Assembly (NCBI RefSeq): GCF_003323735.1
Contig: NZ_QOIM01000022.1
Location: 115,303-179,302 of the forward strand
Length of the DNA stretch: 64,000 nt
Source of the DNA: Streptomyces reniochalinae
Lineage (GTDB): Bacteria > Actinomycetota > Actinomycetes > Streptomycetales > Streptomycetaceae
Reading direction: 5' to 3'
Shown: positions 10,426 to 19,739 of the stretch, piece after piece
Position numbering within the stretch: position 1 is the stretch's first letter
Layout of the letters: every line of letters starts with the position of its first letter
The notes under the pieces: generated by a model
What the model was told of the DNA's origin: nothing
The model's database searches: none
What the model saw: only the letters and a program-made list of their open reading frames with translations
Translations under genes and position numbers: made by a program

Positions 10426-11709
10426 TCAGGCGCCGCGGTCCGGCACGTGGTCGGGGGCGGTGCGGGCGCCGCCGGCGGACGAGGCGAGCGCCGTGCCCGG
10501 TGTCACCGAGCGCAGGTTGCGGATCGCGGGGACCGCGAGCAGGGCCGCGCTGACCCCGATCATGACGAAGCCGCCCGCGAGGAGCACCGTACGGCCGCCG
10601 AACAACTGTGCGGCGGGCCCGGCGAGCGCCTGGCCGACCGGCATCATCGCCAGCGAGCCCGCCACCTCGTAGGCGTGGATACGGTTGAGGATCTCTCCCG
10701 GCACCTGCGTCTGCACGCTGGTCGCCCACATCACGGCCCAGACGCCGCCGCCCAGCCCCCATACCGCGGCAGCCGCCATCATGGCGGCCTGCGGCAGCGC
10801 CAGGCCGACGGCGGCCGGGTAGAGGCAGCAGCCGAGCAGCGCGAGGGACCCGGCGCGCAGCTGCCGCACGGGACGGAAGCGCAGGGCCAGCAGCCCGCCG
10901 AGCGCGGTGCCCCCGCCGAGCGCCGAATTGACCAGTCCGTACACGCCGGGGCCGTCGGCGGGGATGATCTCGGCCGCGGTCAGCGGCACCAGCGGCCCCG
11001 AGACCGTGACCGTGTAGACCATCCAGATGACGATGACGCTCCACATCCAGGTGCGCGCCCTGAACTCCCGCCAGCCCTCGGCCAGGTCCGCGCGGTAGGT
11101 GGGGCGCTCGGCCCGCGGCGCCTGTGCGGGCAGCCGCAGCAGCGCGAGGCAGACCGCGCTGAGCGCGTACGTGGCGGCGTGCGCGACGAACACCCCGCCG
11201 GGGGAGAAGGAGCCCACCAGGGCACCGGCCGCCGCGGGCCCCAGCAGCATCGCCAGCGACTCGGCCGTGCGGATCAGCCCGTTGGCGCCCTGCACGTCCG
11301 AGGCGACACGGGGGATGGTGCTGGCGACACCGGGCTGGAAGAGACCCGCGCAGATGCCGTTCACCGCGCCGATCGCACACACCTGCCACAGCACCACGTG
11401 CCCGGTCAGGAACAGCGCGGCCATCAGCCCCTGGGTGCACACCCGCACCAGGTCGGAGCCGACCATCAGGGCGCGGGTGTTGAACCGGTCGCAGAAGACA
11501 CCGCCGAAGATGACGAACCCCGCCAGGAAGACCGTCAGCGAGGCCAGCGCCGCACCGATCGCTCCGGGCCCGTGGCCCTGCTGGATCAGACCGGCCGACA
11601 GCGCCAGGGGCAGCATCGCGTCGCCGAGCTTGGCGACGGCCCGACCGGTGAAGAAGAGGGCGAAGTTACGGGAGCGCAGGGAAGCCGTCTGGGCACCGGG
11701 AGAGGTCAC
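10426..11709 (-). CDS. MFS transporter (DHA3-type drug exporter)
   Basis: A membrane protein of about 427 residues with 12 predicted helices, resembling the DHA3 group of the major facilitator superfamily (macrolide and enterobactin exporters). Typical loops include GAIGAALASLTVFLAGFVIFGGVFCDRFNTR after helix 2 and QVPGEILNRIHAYEVAGSLAMMPVGQALAGPAA near helices 9-10. It should export a small hydrophobic compound using the proton gradient. The GTG at 11709 gives the normal MFS start (LRSRNFALFFTGR); the frame is open to 11796. A perfect palindrome lies just upstream of the GTG. It is convergent with the monooxygenase. Confidence 0.85.
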   Translation of the reverse strand: MTSPGAQTASLRSRNFALFFTGRAVAKLGDAMLPLALSAGLIQQGHGPGAIGAALASLTVFLAGFVIFGGVFCDRFNTRALMVGSDLVRVCTQGLMAALFLTGHVVLWQVCAIGAVNGICAGLFQPGVASTIPRVASDVQGANGLIRTAESLAMLLGPAAAGALVGSFSPGGVFVAHAATYALSAVCLALLRLPAQAPRAERPTYRADLAEGWREFRARTWMWSVIVIWMVYTVTVSGPLVPLTAAEIIPADGPGVYGLVNSALGGGTALGGLLALRFRPVRQLRAGSLALLGCCLYPAAVGLALPQAAMMAAAAVWGLGGGVWAVMWATSVQTQVPGEILNRIHAYEVAGSLAMMPVGQALAGPAAQLFGGRTVLLAGGFVMIGVSAALLAVPAIRNLRSVTPGTALASSAGGARTAPDHVPDRGA

Positions 11710-11721
11710 GGGCCCCCAGTC

Positions 11722-11733
11722 TGGTCCGGACCA
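11722..11733. promoter_or_regulatory. Palindrome TGGTCCGGACCA upstream of the MFS gene
   Basis: This perfect 12-base palindrome lies 13 bases upstream of the chosen MFS start. The same TGGTCCGGAC core recurs at 11833-11842, nearer the L,D-transpeptidase gene. It resembles a dre-type site at 10 of 12 positions, but no regulator can be assigned. Confidence 0.35.
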
Positions 11734-11905
11734 TCGCGCACGGCGAGCGATTTTCGCTTCCGGGCCGGGGCCTCCCCCAAGAGGAAACTCGTTCACTCGC
11801 GTGGTTGTGGTGTCCCCTTCGCGCGCTCTTCGTTGGTCCGGACGTCCGTGGGGGACGGACAGCAGTCAACGCGCCGGAACAGTCACACAGGAACGGGGAC
11901 GAGCC

Positions 11906-13213
11906 ATGTCACGGGGCGTACGCGGTACGACGGCAGCAGACGGCGGGGCGCCGCACGCCACGGCGGGGCGCGCGGCGCGGAGCGCACGCGTGACCCGGAT
12001 GGCGCGCGCCCTCGTGGCGGGGCTCGCGCTGCTGTGTGCGGCACTCGCCGGGTGCGGCCCCATGGACGACGCGAAGCCGCCCGAGGACGCCATCCAGGTG
12101 AAGCCCGCCGACGGGGCGGACGACGTACCGACCGACACTCGCGTCGAGGTGTCCGTGCCCGAGGGGAGGCTGCACAGCGTGCGCATGGAGCGCAAGGGCA
12201 AGGACGCGGGACGGCCCGTCGCCGGGCGGTTCTCACCCGACCGGCGCAACTGGCACCCCCTGCCCGCCACCGAAGCGGACACCGCCGAACACGCGGAAGG
12301 ACAGCGCCCGGGGACGGTGCTGGAACTGGCGAGCACCTACGTGGTGGACGTGGTGGCCGTCGACGCGGAGGGGGACCGGGTGATCCGGCACGCCACCTTC
12401 TCCACCCGGGTGCCGCCGCACCGCTTCATCGGCTACTTCCGTCCCGAGCACAACCAGACCGTCGGCACCGCGATGATCGTCTCACTCGACTTCAACCGCC
12501 CCATCGCCGACAAGGCGGCCGTCGAGCGCGCGATCAGCGTCACCTCGCAGCCCCAGGTGCCCGTCGCCGCCCACTGGTTCGGCGACAACCGTCTCGACTT
12601 CCGGCCGCGCACCTACTGGCAACCGGGCACGGAGGTCACCCTCGACCTGCGGCTGCGGGACGTGCGGGCGGCGCCCGGCGTCTACGGCACGCAGCGCAAG
12701 AAGGTGCGCTTCACCGTCGGCCGCGACCAGCGCAGCGTCGTGGACGTGGAGCGCCGCACGCTGACGGTGGAGCGCGCGGGCCGCACCGTCGAGAAGCTGA
12801 AGATCACGGCGGGGACGAAGAAGAACCCCACCTACAACGGCAAGATGGTCGTCAGCGAGAAGTTCGACGAGACGCGCATGAACGGCGACACCGTCGGCTT
12901 CGGCGACGAGTACGACATCAAGGACGTGCCGCACGCCATGCGGCTGACCCGCAGCGGCACCTTCCTGCACGGCAACTACTGGGCTCCCATGCGCACGTTC
13001 GGCCAGAAGAACACCAGCCACGGGTGCATCGGGCTGGCGGACAAGCGCGGCGGTGACGACAAGTCGCCCGCCGGACGGTTCTTCGACCAGTCACTCGTCG
13101 GCGACCTGGTGACCGTGCGCAACTCCCACGACAGCACCGTCAAGCCGGACAATGGGCTCGGCGGCTGGAACATGCCCTGGAACACGTGGGTGGCCGGCTC
13201 CGCGCTGAAGTAA
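11906..13213 (+). CDS. L,D-transpeptidase, lipoprotein
   Basis: A 435-residue cell-wall enzyme that makes 3-3 cross-links in peptidoglycan. A long n-region and hydrophobic stretch end in a lipobox (ALAGC), so it is probably lipid-anchored outside the membrane. Two Ig-like domains follow (about residues 50-270). The YkuD catalytic domain carries GTFLHGNYW and SHGCIGL, where the cysteine is the nucleophile. The length and domain order match mycobacterial LdtMt2. The ATG at 11906 was chosen as the start of the signal sequence. A paralogue follows 200 bases downstream on the same strand. Confidence 0.92.
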   Translation: MSRGVRGTTAADGGAPHATAGRAARSARVTRMARALVAGLALLCAALAGCGPMDDAKPPEDAIQVKPADGADDVPTDTRVEVSVPEGRLHSVRMERKGKDAGRPVAGRFSPDRRNWHPLPATEADTAEHAEGQRPGTVLELASTYVVDVVAVDAEGDRVIRHATFSTRVPPHRFIGYFRPEHNQTVGTAMIVSLDFNRPIADKAAVERAISVTSQPQVPVAAHWFGDNRLDFRPRTYWQPGTEVTLDLRLRDVRAAPGVYGTQRKKVRFTVGRDQRSVVDVERRTLTVERAGRTVEKLKITAGTKKNPTYNGKMVVSEKFDETRMNGDTVGFGDEYDIKDVPHAMRLTRSGTFLHGNYWAPMRTFGQKNTSHGCIGLADKRGGDDKSPAGRFFDQSLVGDLVTVRNSHDSTVKPDNGLGGWNMPWNTWVAGSALK

Positions 13214-13413
13214 CCGCCCCGGCCCTCCTCGGCCCTCCGTCTCACCTCCCCAAAACCGCGACCGAACGGTGACCCGCCCGGGCACGTGCCGTGTCGCTCC
13301 GGTGTGGTTATCTAACAAGACGCGCGCACGCCGTCGTTCAGGAGCCGTCACGGCCCGACGGCCGCGCTGACGTGTTCGGGGGCGCACACGGGTGCGCGCA
13401 GCCGTGTGAGGAC

Positions 13414-14706
13414 ATGAGGGATGGGGCCGTCTTGGACCTGAAGGACCTGGCCAAGGGCAAGCTGTCATGGGAGTCGATACGCGGGGACGGCCGCGCACAG
13501 GTCATCGGCGGTTCCGCCGTCGGCCTCGTGGTGCTGCTCGTCGTCCTGCTGCTGACGCTGACCACCTGCGGGGGCGGCGGCGGCTCCGGAGCCCGCGCCA
13601 AGGACAAGGACGGCGAGAAGGCGCCCGAGGGCCCCTCCGAGGCCGTGGTCGCCATCACGCCCAAGGACGGCGCCGACGGCGTCGAGACCTCCTCCGGCGC
13701 GCTCAAGGTCACGGCCGCCAAGGGCAAGCTGACGAAGGTGACCGTCGCAGACGGCAAGGACAACCCGGTCAAGGGCTCCCTCACCGCGGACGGCTCGGCC
13801 TGGAAGCCCGCCACCCACCTGGCCGCGGGGACGAAGTACACGGTCGACGCGGTTGCCGAGGACACCGAGGGCCGCGCCTCGGCCAAGCACGCTACGTTCA
13901 CCACGTTCGTGCCGCAGAACACCTTCGTCGGCTACTTCACTCCGGAGAACGGCGACAAGGTCGGCGCGGGCATGCCGGTCTCCGTCAAGTTCAACCGCCC
14001 GGTGTCCGACAGGAAAGCGGTGGAGAAGGCGATATCCGTCACCGCGGACCCGAAGGTGGAGGTCGAGGGCCACTGGTTCGGCGACCAGCGCCTGGACTTC
14101 CGCCCCGAGGAGTACTGGAAGTCCGGCACGAAGGTCACCCTCGATTTGAACCTCAGCGGCGTGGAGGGCTCCGAGGGGGTCTACGGCACGCAGCGCAAGA
14201 CGGTGGAGTTCACCGTCGGCAGGCAACAGGTCAGCGTCGTGGACGCGGAGAAGAAGTCCATGACGGTGACCAGGGACGGCAAGAAGATCAAAACCATTCC
14301 GATCACCTCGGGCAGCCCGGCCCACCCCACCTACAACGGCAAGATGGTCATCAGCGAGAAGCACCCGGTCACCCGGATGAACGGGGAGACGGTCGGCTTC
14401 GGCGGCGAGTACGACATCAAGGACGTGCCGCACGCGATGCGCCTGAGCACCTCGGGCACCTTCATCCACGGGAACTACTGGACGCCCAAGCCGCAGTTCG
14501 GCCAGGTCAACGCCAGCCACGGCTGTGTCGGCCTGTTCGACCTACGCGGCGGCGGGGACAACGGGTCGCCGGGCGCCTGGTTCTTCGAGAACTCGATGGT
14601 CGGCGACGTCGTCGAGGTCAAGAACTCCAAGGACGAGACCATCGACCCGGACAACGGCCTCAACGGCTGGAACGTGCCCTGGGAGAAGTGGACGGCGCCG
14701 CAGTAG
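13414..14706 (+). CDS. L,D-transpeptidase, membrane-anchored paralogue
   Basis: A 430-residue paralogue of the preceding enzyme. After about 25 polar residues comes a membrane helix (GLVVLLVVLLLTLTTCG). The CGGGGG run could act as a lipobox or as a flexible linker. Ig-like domains follow, then a YkuD domain with GTFIHGNYW and the nucleophile in SHGCVGL. The two catalytic domains are very similar along their whole length, which suggests local duplication. The start is uncertain: ATG 13414 was chosen, with GTGAGGA just upstream. It probably acts on the same 3-3 cross-links. Confidence 0.9.
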   Translation: MRDGAVLDLKDLAKGKLSWESIRGDGRAQVIGGSAVGLVVLLVVLLLTLTTCGGGGGSGARAKDKDGEKAPEGPSEAVVAITPKDGADGVETSSGALKVTAAKGKLTKVTVADGKDNPVKGSLTADGSAWKPATHLAAGTKYTVDAVAEDTEGRASAKHATFTTFVPQNTFVGYFTPENGDKVGAGMPVSVKFNRPVSDRKAVEKAISVTADPKVEVEGHWFGDQRLDFRPEEYWKSGTKVTLDLNLSGVEGSEGVYGTQRKTVEFTVGRQQVSVVDAEKKSMTVTRDGKKIKTIPITSGSPAHPTYNGKMVISEKHPVTRMNGETVGFGGEYDIKDVPHAMRLSTSGTFIHGNYWTPKPQFGQVNASHGCVGLFDLRGGGDNGSPGAWFFENSMVGDVVEVKNSKDETIDPDNGLNGWNVPWEKWTAPQ

Positions 14707-14776
14707 GACGCGGTGGCCCCGCGGCACACATCCGGTGCCCTCCTCCGGCTGCGTAACGGCCGTTAACCTTCCCTCC

Positions 14777-15568
14777 ATGACGATTGACGAACCCAGCGGC
14801 GCGACCGCACGCCTCGAGGTCGCCGACGGCGTCGGCACCCTCAGGATCGACCGGCCCAAGATGAATGCCCTCGACATCGCCACCCAGGACCTGGTGCGCG
14901 CGCTCGCCGAGGAGGCGGCCCGCCGCGACGACGTGCGGGCCGTCGTGCTCTACGGCGGCGAGAAGGTGTTCGCCGCCGGAGCGGACATCAAGGAGATGCG
15001 GGAGATGGACCACGCCGCGATGGTCCTGCGCTCCCGCGGGCTCCAGGAGGCGTTCACCGCCGTCGCACGGATCCCGAAGCCCGTCGCGGCGGCCGTCACT
15101 GGGTACGCGCTCGGCGGCGGATGCGAGCTGGCGCTCTGCGCGGACGTGCGGTTCGCAGGGGAGGGCGCCAAGCTCGGTCAGCCGGAGATCCTGCTCGGGC
15201 TCATTCCGGGCGCGGGCGGCACCCAGCGGCTCTCCCGGCTGGTCGGCCCCGCCAAGGCCAAGGACCTGATCTTCACGGGGCGGACGGTCGAGGCGGCCGA
15301 GGCCCACCGGATCGGCCTGGTCGACCACGTGGTGCCGGACGCGGAGGTCCACGAGCGGGCCCACGCCTGGGCGGCCCGGCTCGCGCGCGGACCGGCGCTG
15401 GCGCTGCGCGCGGCCAAGGAGTCGGTCGACTTCGGCATCGAGGCCGACATCGAGACGGGGCTCGCGCTCGAACGCAACTGGTTCTCCGGGCTGTTCGCGA
15501 CCGAGGACCGCGAGACCGGCATGCGCAGCTTCGTCGAGGAGGGCCCGGGCAAAGCGAACTTCCGCTGA
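14777..15568 (+). CDS. Enoyl-CoA hydratase/isomerase family protein
   Basis: A 263-residue crotonase-fold protein. The oxyanion-hole segments are present: AAGADIKEM around residue 70 and the GGGCELALCADVRFA block around residue 115. The two catalytic glutamates of classical hydratases are matched by CELAL and by QPEILLGLIPGAGGTQRL. It should hydrate 2-enoyl-CoA in fatty-acid beta-oxidation. The ATG at 14777 was chosen because it gives the normal short N-terminus. No dehydrogenase or thiolase partner is adjacent. Confidence 0.9.
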   Translation: MTIDEPSGATARLEVADGVGTLRIDRPKMNALDIATQDLVRALAEEAARRDDVRAVVLYGGEKVFAAGADIKEMREMDHAAMVLRSRGLQEAFTAVARIPKPVAAAVTGYALGGGCELALCADVRFAGEGAKLGQPEILLGLIPGAGGTQRLSRLVGPAKAKDLIFTGRTVEAAEAHRIGLVDHVVPDAEVHERAHAWAARLARGPALALRAAKESVDFGIEADIETGLALERNWFSGLFATEDRETGMRSFVEEGPGKANFR

Positions 15569-15656
15569 GCCGCGGCCCGCAGCGGGTGGCTGGGGGGTGG
15601 TTGGGGGTGGCGTAAAGCGTGGCAACGCCAACCACCGCACCGTGCGGGGGAATCGT

Positions 15657-15685
15657 GGGCGCCGCTCCGCTGGGGAGCGGCGCCC
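15657..15685. terminator. Terminator after the enoyl-CoA hydratase gene
   Basis: A perfect 12-base-pair stem (15657-15668 with 15674-15685) with a 5-base loop lies 90 bases after the stop codon. Confidence 0.7.
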
Positions 15686-15849
15686 GTCCGTGGCACCTTG
15701 TGATCACCTGAGCGCCGACTGTCGTGCCAGGTCAGAGCGCGGCTGTCCGGAACGGGGCGCGCCCGGGGCCGCCGCGTGCCCTTGCGGACGCTCCCGCGGT
15801 GCCGTCCCGGAAACCGCCGAACCGCCCACGACGGGTTGAGCCTGCCGTC

Positions 15850-16353
15850 ATGATGGGGGCCATGGCGGGTCAGGGAGATGTGGCGAGCGTGACCGAACGG
15901 GTTCCGGAAGACCTCGCGCGGATGTGGGACGCCGAGCCGTTGAGCACCGTCCTCGACCGGGCGGGCGATCCGACCGTGCGGGAGGTGCCGCTGGTGAACC
16001 TCCCCGAGTCCGCGCGGCGCGCGCGCCGGCTCGCCCAGGCCGTGCTCCAGCAGCGCTGGGCCGTCTCCGCGCAGATCACCGAGCGCACGGTGCTGCTCGT
16101 CTCCGAACTCGTCGGCAACGCGGTCCGGCACACCGGCGCACACACCATCGGCCTCCGCATGCTGCGTCGCTCCGGCTGGATCCGCGTGGAGATCCGCGAC
16201 CCCTCGCGCGGGCTGCCCTGCCTGCTGCCGGTCGGTGAGCTGGACGTCAGCGGCCGCGGCCTCTTCCTCGTGGACACGCTCGCCGAACGCTGGGGCGTGG
16301 ACCTGCTGCCCCGCGGGAAGACCACCTGGTTCGAGATGCGGGCCGCGGACTGA
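15850..16353 (+). CDS. RsbW-like ATP-binding regulatory protein
   Basis: A cytoplasmic protein of 168 residues or slightly fewer, with a stand-alone HATPase_c domain. It has the N-box VSELVGNAVRH, a weak D-box (IEIRDPSRGLP-like) and the G-box SGRGLFLVDTLAERWG, ending in TTWFEM. Streptomyces encodes dozens of such proteins; most are anti-sigma factors or partners of SpoIIE phosphatases. A SpoIIE-type phosphatase lies 3.4 kb away but carries its own ATPase domain. Starts at 15850, 15862, 15880 and 15889 are all possible; the upstream one is given. Confidence 0.8.
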   Translation: MMGAMAGQGDVASVTERVPEDLARMWDAEPLSTVLDRAGDPTVREVPLVNLPESARRARRLAQAVLQQRWAVSAQITERTVLLVSELVGNAVRHTGAHTIGLRMLRRSGWIRVEIRDPSRGLPCLLPVGELDVSGRGLFLVDTLAERWGVDLLPRGKTTWFEMRAAD

Positions 16354-16434
16354 CGCGCCGGGACCCCAGGACGCGCGGACCGCGCGCGCCCGGTGCGGCC
16401 GAACTTCACCTGTGTGGCGTCGGCCGCGCGTGGC

Positions 16435-17586
16435 TCAGCCCCTGCGCGGGGGCTGGGACGCGCCCTGCCGGTGGGCGTGACGGAACTCCACCAGCAGCCG
16501 GTCCGCGTCCGTGAGCAGGACCCCGTGGCTGGGCCAGGCCTCGCCCTCCGCCCTCTCGCGCAGCCGCGCGTACCGCTCGCGGCACTTCCGCAGGGCACGG
16601 CGCAGGGGATCGTCCCCTTCCTCGTCCTCCAGGGAGCCGATCAGACCGGCTGCCTCGGAGATGCTCTCCAGCAGTTCCCCGTAGGCGGACAGGAAGTCGT
16701 CGCCCGGCGGGACGGCGTCCTCGCCGTGGAACCGCACGAACCCGTAGCTGATGCTGCGGATCTGCTCACCGGCACGGCCCAGCGACTCCATCAGCGTGCG
16801 GTAGCCCTGGAAACTCCGCGGGGTCGTGCGGTGATGCAGCCAGGTACGCGGGTTGTAGACGACGCTCTCCGCGCCCATTTCGACGGCCTCGCGTGCCGCG
16901 CCCAGCGTGCCGTCCAACTGGCGTGCGCGGTGCAGCCAGTCCTCCGCCGTCTCCTCGGTGGGCAGCCCCTCCTTGAGGCCGTCGGCCATGTCGCTGAGCA
17001 GGAGCTGGGTGGCCTGGGAGATCTCCTCGATGCCCCGTTCGGCGGTGCGGTAGCGCAGCGGGGGGAAGACCAGCATGGCGATCACGGTGCCGACGCCCGC
17101 GCCCAGCAGCGCCATCTGGATGATCTCCCACAGCATCTGGACATGGGTGCCGGAGAGCGCGTTGTAGGCGAACGCGCCGGCGATCGACACCTGGATGCCC
17201 TGGCTGCCCAGGTGGCGCCAGCGGCCGATCAGCAAGGTGACGGACAGCATCACCGCGAACGCGAGAGGGTTCTCGCCGATCAGCGGCCCCACCAGCCCTG
17301 CCGCGAGGACGCCGAGCACGACGGCCACCACGTACCGCAGCGACTGCAACAGGGAGCGGTACGCCGTGGACTGCACCACCAGCAGGGCGGTGAAGGGCGC
17401 GTAGGTGGGCTGCGGCGAGCCGATCACATAGGCGCCGAGTGCCCAGGCCAGCACGCCCGCGGCGCCGCTCTTGGCGAGCAGGAGCGCTGTCTCGCGCTCC
17501 GGTCCCGCCTGCTGCCGCGCCCGGTGCGCGGCCCGGCGCACGCGAGCGACCACCGCGGGGCGCCATCGGCTGTCCGTCGTGTCCAC
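16435..17586 (-). CDS. FUSC-family membrane protein (aromatic acid exporter-like)
   Basis: A 383-residue protein. About six closely spaced membrane helices (about residues 35-185) carry the FUSC signature APFTALLVVQ and later IGRWRHLGSQGIQVSIAG. A long helical cytoplasmic domain follows. Related proteins include AaeB and YccS-type exporters. The GTG start at 17586 has AAAGGAG 9 bases upstream. It may export aromatic acids; the substrate is unknown. It stands alone and convergent with the ATP-binding protein. Confidence 0.82.
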   Translation of the reverse strand: MDTTDSRWRPAVVARVRRAAHRARQQAGPERETALLLAKSGAAGVLAWALGAYVIGSPQPTYAPFTALLVVQSTAYRSLLQSLRYVVAVVLGVLAAGLVGPLIGENPLAFAVMLSVTLLIGRWRHLGSQGIQVSIAGAFAYNALSGTHVQMLWEIIQMALLGAGVGTVIAMLVFPPLRYRTAERGIEEISQATQLLLSDMADGLKEGLPTEETAEDWLHRARQLDGTLGAAREAVEMGAESVVYNPRTWLHHRTTPRSFQGYRTLMESLGRAGEQIRSISYGFVRFHGEDAVPPGDDFLSAYGELLESISEAAGLIGSLEDEEGDDPLRRALRKCRERYARLRERAEGEAWPSHGVLLTDADRLLVEFRHAHRQGASQPPRRG

Positions 17587-17836
17587 CCGGACCCGCTCCT
17601 TTCGTGCTCGTGCGAGGTGATCCACCGGCTCGTGCGAGGCCGCGGCCCCGCGGAGCGGGCCTGCCCCGGGTGCTCCGGGGGACGGTGCCGATGCCGGGTT
17701 CCACGTGTGGCGCTTTCCGCACGTGGAACCCGGCCGTCGCGTGCGCCGGTGCGGTCGCCGTCCGGCGCGCGACGGCGGACCATAAAACGAGCAAACGGCA
17801 TGAAACGGATTTGCGAGTTCAGGGTAGGGAGGAACC

Positions 17837-18160
17837 ATGCCTGCCGGATCGAACGCCAAGCGCGAACGCCAGTACGAGCATGTCAAGGAGGGTGCCGAGA
17901 AGCGCGGTACCTCCACGGGCCGCGCCAAGGAGATCGCCTCCCGCACGGTCAACAAGGAGCGCGCCCAAAAGGGCGAGGCCAAGACCGCCAGCCGCACCTC
18001 CGTGCGCGACAAGCCCGCACCCGAGCGCGGTGGCGAGCGGTCGCACAGCGGCCCGGGCGGCCCCACCCGCGACCAGCTCTACAACGAGGCCCGGCAGAAG
18101 GGCATCGAGGGCCGGTCCCACATGAACAAGCGGGAGCTCCAGCGGGCACTCGGCCGCTGA
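17837..18160 (+). CDS. Small basic protein with Rho N-terminal-like motif
   Basis: A 107-residue, highly charged, largely disordered protein that is conserved in Streptomyces, where it is often labelled a plasmid-stabilisation protein without experimental support. The middle is rich in Lys, Arg and Ser. The C-terminus TRDQLYNEARQKGIEGRSHMNKRELQRAL resembles the SAP/Rho-N motif that binds nucleic acid. The ATG follows GGGAGGAACC. It may belong with the general stress genes nearby (Dps), but this rests on location only. Confidence 0.72.
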   Translation: MPAGSNAKRERQYEHVKEGAEKRGTSTGRAKEIASRTVNKERAQKGEAKTASRTSVRDKPAPERGGERSHSGPGGPTRDQLYNEARQKGIEGRSHMNKRELQRALGR

Positions 18161-18276
18161 GCACCCAGCGAGGCGCGTCGCCGAGGGGGTGTGCCCTGTG
18201 GGCGTCCCGCCCGCGGGCGGTTTGGCCGCTCGCGGCCGGGGAACCCGGTGGCGCACGTCTTGGGAGGTAACGCTGT

Positions 18277-18648
18277 ATGCCGGGTAGACCGCGTACGCGC
18301 CGCGACGTCGTACACGAACACGGGCACCGCTACGCGCCGGACGCCGACCGCCCGCTCGGCGGCTACCTGGCCGTGCTCTCGTCGTTCGGTACCGGCGTCG
18401 TGGGCGCCGCCACCGCGGCCCGCTGCGCCGGACACCGGGCGCCGCAGAATCTCGGCCCCCGCGAACTGGTACTCCTCACCCTGGCCACGCACAAGCTGTC
18501 CAGGATGGTGTCCAAGGACGCGGTGGCCAGTCCGTTCAGGGCCCCCTTCACCCGCTACGCGGGCACCAGCGCCCCGGCGGAGGCCGCGAGCCCGGACTTC
18601 CCCCCTCCGTACGCCGCGGCCCAGGAGCGGCACTCGCCGGGAGGCTGA
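18277..18648 (+). CDS. DUF1360 protein, apparently truncated
   Basis: A 123-residue protein whose residues 28-95 (GGYLAVLSSFGTGV, then LLTLATHKLSRMVSKDAVASPFRAPFTRYAG) match DUF1360 membrane proteins of actinobacteria. Members usually continue with a CPFC segment and a final membrane helix. Here the frame instead ends in a Pro/Ala-rich tail, and the following DNA does not encode the missing part in any frame that I can see. It is either a shortened variant or a decaying gene. Confidence 0.6.
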   Translation: MPGRPRTRRDVVHEHGHRYAPDADRPLGGYLAVLSSFGTGVVGAATAARCAGHRAPQNLGPRELVLLTLATHKLSRMVSKDAVASPFRAPFTRYAGTSAPAEAASPDFPPPYAAAQERHSPGG

Positions 18649-18827
18649 CGCGCACACGCCGCCCCCGGCGCTGGGCCCGTCCCCCGGCGGGGGCCCGAGC
18701 CGCCCTTCGGCCCGCCCGGCACGCCGCCCGCCGCACACCGGCGGCCCCCCGGACCGCCTCAGGTTCACGCCGACGATTCTCAGGAATTCGTACGGATCTC
18801 AACGAAGTCACACGATTGGAGCGCACC

Positions 18828-19418
18828 GTGGCAGCCAACGCTTCGCGCAACGGGTCCAACCCCTCCTACACCGTCCCCGGCATGTCCACGAGCGAAGGCG
18901 GCGACGTCATCCGGCTTCTGCGGATGCGCCTGCACGCCCTCAACGACCTGGCGCTGACGCTCAAGCACGTGCACTGGAACGTGATCGGACCGCACTTCAT
19001 CGCCGTCCACGAGATGCTCGACCCGCAGGTCGAAGCCGTACGCGAGATGATCGACAACACGGCCGAGCGCATCTCCACACTCGGCGGCTCCCCCTGGGGC
19101 ACCCCGGGCGTGCTGGTCGCCGAGCGCACCTGGGAGGACTACTCGCTCGGCAGGGCCGAGGCCATCGAACACCTCGGCGCCCTCGACGTCGTCTACACCG
19201 GCGTCATCGAGGACCACCGCAAGGCCGTGGAGGCCACCGACACCTCGGACCTGGTCACCCAGGACCTGCTGATCGAGCACCTGCGCCAGCTGGAGCTCTT
19301 CCAGTGGTTCGTACGCGCCCACATCGAGAGCTCCGGAGGCAAGCTCTCCACCGGCCCGCACGACTCCGAGGAGGCCGCCGCGGGCAAGGCCGCCCAGGGG
19401 GCACGCGGCAAGCCCTGA
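18828..19418 (+). CDS. dps: Dps-family DNA-protection ferritin
   Basis: A 196-residue mini-ferritin that forms a 12-subunit shell, stores iron and shields DNA during stress. The ferroxidase site residues are recognisable: H in KHVHWNV, then H and D in FIAVHEMLDPQVEAVREMIDNTAERI. The four-helix bundle spans about residues 30-170, followed by a polar Gly/Ala/Lys tail that may touch DNA. The GTG at 18828 follows GGAGCG. A strong terminator follows, so it is a single-gene unit. Confidence 0.93.
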   Translation: MAANASRNGSNPSYTVPGMSTSEGGDVIRLLRMRLHALNDLALTLKHVHWNVIGPHFIAVHEMLDPQVEAVREMIDNTAERISTLGGSPWGTPGVLVAERTWEDYSLGRAEAIEHLGALDVVYTGVIEDHRKAVEATDTSDLVTQDLLIEHLRQLELFQWFVRAHIESSGGKLSTGPHDSEEAAAGKAAQGARGKP

Positions 19419-19492
19419 CCCGCGCCGGCCCCGGCGGGCGAGCGGCGCCCCGACCCGGTCGGGTACGCCCTGCCCGCCCGGCGGTACCCCGA

Positions 19493-19553
19493 GCCGGCAG
19501 GCAGCCGCCGGCGCACCGTCCGACAGGCGGCGCGCCGGCGGCTGCCTGCCGGC
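19493..19553. terminator. Strong terminator after dps
   Basis: A perfect 22-base-pair stem (19493-19514 with 19532-19553) with a 17-base loop follows dps. Nothing else is seen in the gap 19419-19739. Confidence 0.75.
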
Positions 19554-19739
19554 CGTCGTTCGTGCCGCATCCGCGGGTGCGGCAGAGGTGCCCCGGGGCG
19601 GGCACGGCGGCCGGCCGCACGGATGGCGCTCCCCGGCAGGCGGCTGCCGCGCGCCGGCCGCATGATGAGGAAGCGGCCTTGCCAAGGAAGCCGTGGCCGC
19701 TGCCGGCCCCGCCCGGCGGGCCGACCCCGGGAGAGAGCG

